A stretch of DNA of 64,000 nucleotides, taken from positions 139,163-203,162 of the forward strand of contig NZ_JOAX01000011.1 in assembly GCF_000720485.1 (NCBI RefSeq). The letters are read 5' to 3'. Below are positions 58,503 to 64,000 of this stretch, in pieces (the first letter of the stretch is position 1; each line of letters opens with the position of its first letter). The position numbers were made by a program, and so were the translations under genes. The notes under the pieces were generated by a model. That model made no database searches. It was not told the DNA's origin and saw only the letters and a list, made by a program, of their open reading frames with translations. Source of the DNA: Streptomyces ochraceiscleroticus (GTDB lineage Bacteria; Actinomycetota; Actinomycetes; Streptomycetales; Streptomycetaceae).

Positions 58503-59393
58503 GTGTACCGCACCTGGATGCGCTACTTCACACCGAGCCCGGTCCACCACCGGCTCGGCCTGGTCTGCCTCGGCGTCGGCCTCCAGCACGGCACGCTGCC
58601 CGCCGTCGGCCCGCGCACCCTCGACCACCACGTAGCCGTGATCATCCACGCGGGCAGCGGCTGGTACGCGGACCCCGACGGCACCCGGCACCCCGTCACC
58701 GCGCCCGCCCTCCTCTGGCTCACCCCCGGCGTCCCGCACCACTACGGCGCCGACCCGGAGACCGGCTGGGACGAGAGCTTCGTCGACTTCACCGGCCCCG
58801 CCGCCACCACATACACCGAACTCGGTTACATAGAACCCCGCCCCGACCGGCCGCTCGTCCCGCTCGCCGACACCGCCGCCGCCCGCGCCGCCATCGGCCG
58901 CATCGCCCGTGCGGCGCGCCGCGGCAACCCGCTCCTGGAGGTCGAGACCTCCGCCGCGGTGCACGAACTGCTCGTCGCACTGCGCCGCGCCCGCGCCGAC
59001 ACCGACGCCGACGGCGACCCGGTCCTGCAGGCGCTCGCCCGCGACGCGTTCCTGCCGCTCTCCGTCGCCGAACACGCCGCCCGGCACGGCATGAGCCCCG
59101 CCGAACTCCGCACCGCCGTACGCCGCGGCGCCGGCTGCAGCCCCAAGGACTACCTCCTCGGCATCCGCCTCGGCCGCGCCAAGGAACTCCTCGCCGCCAC
59201 CGAACTCCCGGTCGCCGCGGTGGCCCGCCGGGTCGGTTACGACGACCCCGCCTACTTCAGCCGCCTCTTCACCCGGAGGGTCGGCACCGCCCCGGTCCGC
59301 TTCCGCACCCAGCAGGGCCGCGCGGTCCCGGGCGGCTGGTCCACCCGCATCCCGGACCCGGACGATCCACCGGTGGTGAGTGGGACGGGGTGA
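58503..59393 (+). CDS. AraC family transcriptional regulator
   Basis: 296 residues from a GTG with a perfect AAGGAGG. The N-terminal cupin (HVAVIIHAGSGWYADPDG, LLWLTPGVPHHYGADPETGW) senses a sugar-like ligand; the C-terminal double helix-turn-helix includes SVAEHAARHGMSPAELRTA and VAAVARRVGYDDPAYFSRLF. It is divergent from the GH35 gene and, with 18-bp repeats between them, most likely controls it in response to a galactoside. Confidence 0.92.
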   Translation: MYRTWMRYFTPSPVHHRLGLVCLGVGLQHGTLPAVGPRTLDHHVAVIIHAGSGWYADPDGTRHPVTAPALLWLTPGVPHHYGADPETGWDESFVDFTGPAATTYTELGYIEPRPDRPLVPLADTAAARAAIGRIARAARRGNPLLEVETSAAVHELLVALRRARADTDADGDPVLQALARDAFLPLSVAEHAARHGMSPAELRTAVRRGAGCSPKDYLLGIRLGRAKELLAATELPVAAVARRVGYDDPAYFSRLFTRRVGTAPVRFRTQQGRAVPGGWSTRIPDPDDPPVVSGTG

Positions 59394-59497
59394 GCCGGGG
59401 AGAGTCGGGGGAGCGGCACTGCAGGTGAGGCGCCGTACATGATGCGGTACGCGTACGAGTGAAGTGAACGCCGTATGCGATACGCGAGGATCGCCCC

Positions 59498-59814
59498 ATG
59501 GCCGACCTCACCACGAAGCACGCCATCACCTTCGAAGCGGACCGCGTCACCAAGCGCTTCAGCAGCTGGGACTGCGGCGAACACGAACGCGAATGGCGCG
59601 GCCTCACACTGCTCGCCGAACACGCCCCCGGCCTCGCCCCACACCCACTGACCTGCGCCCTCACCGCCGAACCACCGAGCGTCACCATGACCCGGCTCCC
59701 CGGCGCACCACTGCGCGGCACCCACCTCGACGCCGCGCAGACCACAGCCGCAACCCGCCGGACACCCTCCCCGGCCAGGCCACCCGCGTCCTGGAACGCC
59801 TCGGCTGCCACTGA
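59498..59814 (+). pseudogene. Remnant of a phosphotransferase (APH-like) gene
   Basis: The first 75 codons (MADLTTKHAITFEADRVTKR onward, to TMTRLPGAPLRG) read as the N-lobe of a small-molecule kinase. The frame then runs into Arg/Pro-rich nonsense. In the next frame the codons before 59814 read RNPPDTLPGQATRVLERL, which looks like the C-terminal end of the same protein family. The catalytic HGDxxxxN and metal-binding segments are absent. This fits an internal deletion of several hundred bases near 59745 with loss of frame. Confidence 0.65.
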
Positions 59815-59822
59815 GAGCCAGC

Positions 59823-59858
59823 GCGCGGTGCCCGCGGGTCACCGTGTCCGCGGGCACC
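59823..59858. terminator. Bidirectional terminator at the end of the MFS gene
   Basis: Perfect 13-base arms GCGGTGCCCGCGG and CCGCGGGCACCGC with a 10-base loop. Confidence 0.85.
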
Positions 59859-59876
59859 GCACTTCCCCGTCGGCTG

Positions 59877-61370
59877 TTACGGGGACACTTCCTCGAGCGG
59901 CCGGTTCGTCGTCTCCTCCGCGAAGAACGCCGCAGCCAGCGCACCCACGAGGGCCACCCCGCCCAGCGTCACGAAGACCGCGGAGACCTGGCCCCCGCCC
60001 GCGTAGATCGCCCCCACCAGCACCGGGCCGAGGATCACCCCGAGCCGGTTGAGCGCACCGCCGACGCTGCACCCCAGCGCCCGCATCCGCGTCGGGTACA
60101 GCTCGGGCGTATAGAGGTACAGGCAGATGTTCGAGCCGAAGAAGCAGACCGCGGCGAGTGAGGTCCACACCAGTACCTGCACGGGCGTACGGGCACCGAG
60201 CGCGCCGAGCACGATCAGCAGCGCGGCCGCGCCGCCGAGGAAGAGCGCGAAGACCTTGCGCCGCCCGATCACGTCGACGGTGAGCGCGACCAGCAGACAG
60301 CCGAAGAAACCGGCGACCGAGGTGACCGTCGAGTACATCAGCGCGTCGGAGAGCGACAGCCCGTACTGCTTCCCGTAGATCGTCGGCAGCCAGGACGTAA
60401 TGCCGTAATTGACGAAGTAGCCGGTGAACCAGAGCGCCCCGATGACCAGCGTCCGACGCCGGTACCGCCCCGTGAACAGCCCCTTCACACCGGTCGCGGC
60501 GGCTTCGGCGGGGGTGGCGGGGACAGTGGGGGCGACGGTACGTGCTGTTGCCGTGGCCCCGGTTCCCGCACCGCCCTTGCCGGGCGTACTGACCGCGCTG
60601 GGCGTACTGGGCGTGCCGTCCGCGGCGCCCGTGGTGACCGGCGGGAGCGGGGCCCCCGTCGCCGCGGCGACCTTTGCCTCGATCAGGTCCATCGTCGTCT
60701 CGGCCTCCCGCAGCCGGCCGCGGTCGGCGAGCCAGCGCGGCGACTCGGGAACGGTGCGCTGCACGAGGATGCACAGCAGCCCCGGCACGGCTGCCACGGC
60801 GTACATCCAGCGCCAGCCCAGCGCCGGCACGATCCACGCCGCTGCTACGGCCCCGAGCGTGAGGCCGGCGGGGAAAACCAGTTCGTACAGCAGGACGAAA
60901 CGGCCGCGCTTGAAGCTGCGGGTGATCTCGCTGATGAAGGTCGCGGCGACGGGCACTTCACCGCCGATCGCCAGGCCCTGCACGAAGCGCAGCAGCATGA
61001 AGGGCGTCGGCGAAGGGCTCAGGGCCAGCGCGAGCGAGGCCAGCCCCGACACGCCGATGCAGACCGCGATGATCTTCACGCGCCCGATGCGGTCCGCCAT
61101 CCGCCCCGAGAAGAGCGCGCCGACGAGCATGCCGACGGAACCGATGGTGAGGACGGCGGTGGCGTCACCGTCCGTGAGGTGCCACTCCTGGCGCAGCTCA
61201 GGCATGGCGTAGGCGATCAGCAGCTGGTCGAAGGCTTCGAAGAAGGTCACCACGCCGATGACGATGCGGACGGTGACGTGCCAGCGGGACAGGGGGAGAC
61301 GTTCGAACCGGGCGGCGATGCCGGCGCGGAAGGCGTCGGCGTCACGGCCCGGAGATGCGTCGATTCTCAT
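59877..61370 (-). CDS. MFS transporter, metabolite:H+ symporter type
   Basis: 497 residues with 12 membrane helices. Motif A is GRMADRIGRVKII and the second-half equivalent VALTVDVIGRRKVF; RFVQGLAIGGEVPVAATFISE is typical of the sugar-porter/aromatic-acid symporter group. The cytoplasmic central loop is expanded by an Ala/Thr/Pro-rich stretch of about 50 residues. The ATG with GAGGAA upstream was chosen over 61394. It is divergent from an aldehyde dehydrogenase, so the pair may take up and oxidise one substrate. Confidence 0.88.
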   Translation of the reverse strand: MRIDASPGRDADAFRAGIAARFERLPLSRWHVTVRIVIGVVTFFEAFDQLLIAYAMPELRQEWHLTDGDATAVLTIGSVGMLVGALFSGRMADRIGRVKIIAVCIGVSGLASLALALSPSPTPFMLLRFVQGLAIGGEVPVAATFISEITRSFKRGRFVLLYELVFPAGLTLGAVAAAWIVPALGWRWMYAVAAVPGLLCILVQRTVPESPRWLADRGRLREAETTMDLIEAKVAAATGAPLPPVTTGAADGTPSTPSAVSTPGKGGAGTGATATARTVAPTVPATPAEAAATGVKGLFTGRYRRRTLVIGALWFTGYFVNYGITSWLPTIYGKQYGLSLSDALMYSTVTSVAGFFGCLLVALTVDVIGRRKVFALFLGGAAALLIVLGALGARTPVQVLVWTSLAAVCFFGSNICLYLYTPELYPTRMRALGCSVGGALNRLGVILGPVLVGAIYAGGGQVSAVFVTLGGVALVGALAAAFFAEETTNRPLEEVSP

Positions 61371-61492
61371 CCGGGATTCCTCCAGACCCGGCACGAGGCA
61401 CGGGTGAGGGATGGGGGAGGGAAATGGGGGGGAGTGGGCGGGCGCAGGGTCCGCCGGGAGATGGGGGAGTCCCGTACGTAAGCGCCAAGTGT

Positions 61493-61506
61493 CTTAGGGC
61501 TTAAGT
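61493..61506. promoter_or_regulatory. Operator-like near-palindrome, copy 1
   Basis: CTTAGGGCTTAAGT; the first 13 bases are a near-palindrome with one mismatched pair. The second copy lies in opposite orientation 76 bases on. This copy is 123 bases upstream of the MFS start. Confidence 0.55.
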
Positions 61507-61543
61507 TCTATCGACTCAAGGGGTGTGGAAGTCAAGGGTCTGG

Positions 61544-61566
61544 CCCCGGCGAATTTTTCGACGGGG
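61544..61566. other. Hairpin between the paired operator-like sites
   Basis: CCCCG-G-CGAA pairs with TTCG-A-CGGGG around TTT, with one internal mismatch. Confidence 0.5.
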
Positions 61567-61582
61567 ACCCTTGCGGGCAATT

Positions 61583-61596
61583 ACTTAAGCCCTTAG
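61583..61596. promoter_or_regulatory. Operator-like near-palindrome, copy 2 (inverted)
   Basis: ACTTAAGCCCTTAG, the reverse complement of copy 1 with one change. Confidence 0.55.
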
Positions 61597-61629
61597 ATTT
61601 CTGGCACTGAGAGAAGCTCGCTGAGGGGA

Positions 61630-61685
61630 GTCCTCTGGGGCAGGTCCTCCGAGAGAGGTCCTCAGAGAGAAGTCCCCTGAGAGAG
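61630..61685 (+). repeat. 14-bp tandem repeat, four copies
   Basis: Units at 61630, 61644, 61658 and 61672, consensus GTCCTCNGAGAGAG, with 2-5 changes between units. Confidence 0.75.
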
Positions 61686-61755
61686 GTCAACGTCTGTACC
61701 GGCCCGAAGGCGCTGAGCGAAGCCGAAGCGTGCGAAACCACGCGGAAGTTGCTCG

Positions 61756-61862
61756 GTCCGGGGCTCCAGGGCTGCGGGACTCCGGGGCCTCCGGGGCTCC
61801 GGGATTCGCGGCTCTTCGGGGCCTTCGGGGCTCCGGGCCTTTGGGGGCTGCGGGGCCTTCCG
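61756..61862 (+). repeat. G-rich tandem repeat of about 9 bp
   Basis: Degenerate units around CCGGGGCTC and CGGGGCCTT over about 107 bases. The G runs could form structured DNA. Confidence 0.6.
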
Positions 61863-61944
61863 GCCGTCCGCGCTCGTCCAGCCCCGTACCGTCCGCACAC
61901 CTCCCACCTCCGCACACATCCCACGTCCGCACTCCGCACTCCCC

Positions 61945-63819
61945 GTGCCCAAGCACCCGCCGATGTCCGCGAACCGACCGATGTCTGGGAACCCACCGAT
62001 GTCTTCGACTTCAAACCCTCCGACCCCGCCGACGCCTGCCAGGCCCGCCGCGCCGTCCGCACGGCCCGAGTCATCCGCATCGGCCGGGTCTCCCGCGTCG
62101 GTCGGTGCTCCTGTGCCGTCCGGGTCCCCCGCGTTGTCCGAGTTCCCCGCGTCGCTTGGTGCTTCTGCGTCGTCCGGGGCCCCCGCATCGGCCGGGTCTC
62201 CCGCGTCGTCCGGGGCGTCGACGCCGTCCGGGTCTCCCGCGCCGTCGTCGATCCCCGCGAACGCGTCCCCTGTAAACGCGTCCTCCCTGGACGCGACCCG
62301 CGGGGACGCGACCCGCGTGGACGCGCTCCCCGTGGACGTCATCCCGGCCGACGAGATCCTCGTGGCAGGGGAGTGGCGGCCGGGCAGCGGCACCCCGATC
62401 ACCACCACCGACCCGGCGACCGGCCAGGTGCTCACCGTCCTCCGCGGCGCTTCGCTCGCCGACGTCGACGAAGCCGCCGAACATGCCGCGCGGGCCGCCG
62501 CCGACCCGGCCTGGCGCGACCTGCCGGCCCACGAACGCGCCCGGCTGCTGCACCGCATCGCCGCCCTCATCGAGGACGCCGCCGAAGACCTCTCCGCCCT
62601 GCAGACCGCCGACACCGGCAAGGCCCGTACCGAGACGCGCGCCCTGGTCCACAGCGCCGCCGGCACCTTCCGCTACACCGCCGCCGCCCTGGAGACCGCC
62701 GAGGACGCCCTCACCCCGGCCCGGGGCTCGTACGTCACGATGAGCGTCCACGAACCGATCGGCGTCATCGGCGCCATCACCCCCTGGAACTCGCCCATCG
62801 CCAGCGACGCCCAGAAGCTCGCCCCGGCCCTCGCCGCGGGCAACGCCGTACTCCTCAAGCCCGCCGAATGGACCCCGCTGGTCTCCCTCGCCCTCGGCCG
62901 CATCGTCCACCGCGCGCTGACCGAGTACGACCTGCCCACGGGCCTGCTCTCCGTACTCCCGGGGCCCGGCAGTGTCATCGGCGACGCGATCGTCCGCCAC
63001 CCGGCGGTCGGCAAGGTCACCTTCACCGGCGGTACCCGCACCGGCCGCACCCTCGCGCACGCCGCCGCCGACAAACTGATGCCGGTCTCCCTCGAACTCG
63101 GCGGCAAGTCACCCACCGTCGTCCTCGAGGACGCCGACCTCGAACAGGCCCTGGCCGGCGTGATGTTCGGCATCTTCTCCTCCAGCGGCCAGAGCTGTAT
63201 CGCCGGCTCCCGTCTCTTCGTCGCCCGCCCCCTGTACGACCGCTTCCTCACCGAACTCGTCGCCCGTACGCGGAAACTCCGCATCGGTCCCGGCACCGAC
63301 CCCAGCACCCAGGTCGCCCCCCTGGTCCACCACAAGCACCGGGACGCCGTCGCCGCCTACGTCGACCTCGCCCGCGAGGAAGGCGCCCGCGTCCTGTGCG
63401 GCGGCGCAGCGCCCGAAGGCGAGCGGTACCGCGACGGCGCGTACTACCTGCCCACCGTCCTGGACGGGCTGCCCAACACCGCCCGCACCTGCCAGGAGGA
63501 GATCTTCGGCCCGGTCCTGGTCGCCCTGCCCTTCGAGGACGAGGACGACCTGGTCGCCCAGGCCAACGACTCCGTCTACGGACTGGCCTGCGGCCTGTGG
63601 ACCAAGGACGCCGCCCGCGCCTGGCGCCTCGCCCGCCGCATCGACGCCGGAACCGTCTGGATCAACACCTACAAGCAATTCAGCATCTCCACCCCCTTCG
63701 GCGGCATGAAGGACAGCGGCCTCGGCCGCGAAAAAGGCCGCGACGGCATCCGAGCCCACCAACGCCAAAAGTCCCTCTACTGGAACACCTCCTCAGACCC
63801 CCTTCCCTGGTCCACCTGA
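61945..63819 (+). CDS. Aldehyde dehydrogenase with repetitive N-terminal extension
   Basis: Up to 624 residues. The NAD-dependent ALDH fold begins near residue 130 (ADEILVAGEWRPGSG). ITPWNSPIASDAQKL, the catalytic Glu in LELGGKSP, the nucleophile Cys in SSSGQSCIAGSR, EEIFGPVLVALPF and PFGGMKDSGLGREKG are intact. Residues 1-125 are low complexity from 18-bp repeats. No ribosome site is clear at 61945; GTG 62332 would give a normal 495-residue enzyme. It probably oxidises an aldehyde linked to the MFS transporter's substrate. Confidence 0.85.
   Translation: MPKHPPMSANRPMSGNPPMSSTSNPPTPPTPARPAAPSARPESSASAGSPASVGAPVPSGSPALSEFPASLGASASSGAPASAGSPASSGASTPSGSPAPSSIPANASPVNASSLDATRGDATRVDALPVDVIPADEILVAGEWRPGSGTPITTTDPATGQVLTVLRGASLADVDEAAEHAARAAADPAWRDLPAHERARLLHRIAALIEDAAEDLSALQTADTGKARTETRALVHSAAGTFRYTAAALETAEDALTPARGSYVTMSVHEPIGVIGAITPWNSPIASDAQKLAPALAAGNAVLLKPAEWTPLVSLALGRIVHRALTEYDLPTGLLSVLPGPGSVIGDAIVRHPAVGKVTFTGGTRTGRTLAHAAADKLMPVSLELGGKSPTVVLEDADLEQALAGVMFGIFSSSGQSCIAGSRLFVARPLYDRFLTELVARTRKLRIGPGTDPSTQVAPLVHHKHRDAVAAYVDLAREEGARVLCGGAAPEGERYRDGAYYLPTVLDGLPNTARTCQEEIFGPVLVALPFEDEDDLVAQANDSVYGLACGLWTKDAARAWRLARRIDAGTVWINTYKQFSISTPFGGMKDSGLGREKGRDGIRAHQRQKSLYWNTSSDPLPWST
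62080..62259 (+). repeat. 18-bp tandem repeat, ten degenerate units, coding hexapeptides
   Basis: Units run from 62080 (SAGSPA, SVGAPV, PSGSPA, LSEFPA, SLGASA, SSGAPA, SAGSPA, SSGAST, PSGSPA, PSSIPA). Three related units at the very start of the frame read PMSANR, PMSGNP and PMSSTS. Confidence 0.85.
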
Positions 63820-63851
63820 CCGGCTTGGCCATCTGACCTGCTTGGGCCATC
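63817..63851 (+). repeat. 17/18-bp tandem repeat starting at the ALDH stop
   Basis: TGACCGGCTTGGCCATC (63817-63833) and TGACCTGCTTGGGCCATC (63834-63851), followed by TGACC again at 63852. The first unit begins with the stop codon. Confidence 0.8.
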
Positions 63852-63945
63852 TGACCCGCCCAACTCGCCTCTGCGGGCCGTCCCCTGGACCACATGCCTT
63901 GCCTGGCCCATCCCTCCGGGGAGCTCGCCCCGCACTCCTTCGGGG

Positions 63946-64000
63946 CTGTCTCTTATACACATCTGACGCTGCCGACGAATAGAGAGGTGTAGATCTCGGT
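63946..64000. other. Illumina Nextera adapter, index and P5 sequence (not genomic)
   Basis: 63946-63964 is the 19-base Tn5 mosaic end CTGTCTCTTATACACATCT. 63965-63978 (GACGCTGCCGACGA) is the rest of the i5-side Nextera adapter. 63979-63986 (ATAGAGAG) is the reverse complement of index CTCTCTAT. 63987-64000 (GTGTAGATCTCGGT) is the start of the P5 complement. Genomic sequence ends at 63945. Confidence 0.98.

Larger units (their letters stand above)
61371..61944. other. 574-base divergent intergenic region with operators and minisatellites
   Basis: No gene is evident. It holds the paired CTTAGGGCTTAAGT sites with a hairpin between them, a 14-bp tandem repeat (61630-61685) and a G-rich repeat of about 9 bp (61756-61862), leading into the 18-bp repeats of the aldehyde dehydrogenase N-terminus. 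Confidence 0.7.

Noticed and set aside
61662..62666. Minus-strand ORF with acidic DAGDPA-type repeats
   Set aside because: It mirrors the 18-bp repeats of the ALDH strand; the rest overlaps conserved ALDH coding sequence and no ribosome site supports it.
63777..63962. Minus-strand ORF beginning MCIRDS
   Set aside because: Its start codon and first six residues come from the sequencing adapter.

Overview
This window is high-GC actinobacterial chromosome, almost certainly Streptomyces or a very close relative. Evidence seen directly: strong G/C bias at third codon positions, many GTG and some TTG starts, overlapping GTGA/ATGA gene junctions, and promoters whose -10 box lies only 6-8 bases before the start codon. 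The gene order dnaE - his operon - hisI - trpE - trpCMBA - lgt - gltBD matches what I recall of the core of Streptomyces chromosomes. The window is a contig end: it opens inside dnaE, and its last 55 bases (63946-64000) are Illumina Nextera adapter, not genome.

Layout. 1-10.3 kb: 3' part of dnaE, a small basic protein, a NYN-domain protein, an ABC transporter pair, a DUF2567 membrane protein, the 24-residue ribosomal protein bL37, YbaK, a LON-domain protein and a membrane 'oxidoreductase'. 10.5-16.3 kb: hisD-hisC-hisB-(small membrane gene)-hisH-priA-ridA-hisF. 16.3-17.5 kb: a three-gene cobalt-type nitrile hydratase. 17.5-21.9 kb: sdhC-sdhA-sdhB divergent from a LysR regulator. 22.2-26.9 kb: a compact cassette (phosphoribosyltransferase, PLP beta-family enzyme, YggS-type PLP protein, EamA exporter, ATP-grasp ligase) that looks like a small uncharacterised biosynthetic unit. 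26.9-35.0 kb: hisI, trpE, the TIGR02234, HGxxPAAW and DUF2752 membrane proteins, trpC-trpM, trpB-trpA. 35.1-37.0 kb: a DsbA-like protein and lgt. 37-42.2 kb: four overlapping ADP-ribosylglycohydrolase-family genes. 42.5-49.6 kb: a VIT-family transporter and the glutamate synthase genes gltBD. 49.7-52 kb: PPOX-class oxidoreductase, metallo-beta-lactamase-fold hydrolase and HExxH metalloprotease. 52-59.4 kb: secreted trypsin sprT, Tat-exported GH101 endo-alpha-N-acetylgalactosaminidase, GH35 beta-galactosidase and an AraC regulator. 59.5-63.9 kb: a phosphotransferase remnant, an MFS transporter and a divergent aldehyde dehydrogenase with a repeat-derived N-terminal extension.

How the genes work together. 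Histidine and tryptophan synthesis are linked here through PriA, which in Streptomyces does both the HisA and TrpF isomerisations; no separate trpF is seen. GltBD supplies the glutamate both pathways use. The sprT-GH101-GH35-AraC block could act together in degrading O-glycosylated protein. The cassette at 22.2-26.9 kb and the four-gene ADP-ribosylglycohydrolase operon are the best candidates for undescribed biology. The region also holds several tandem repeats spanning stop codons, three adjacent minisatellite families near 61.6-62.3 kb, and several dyad-symmetric candidate operators. No rRNA, tRNA, CRISPR array, insertion sequence or origin was seen.
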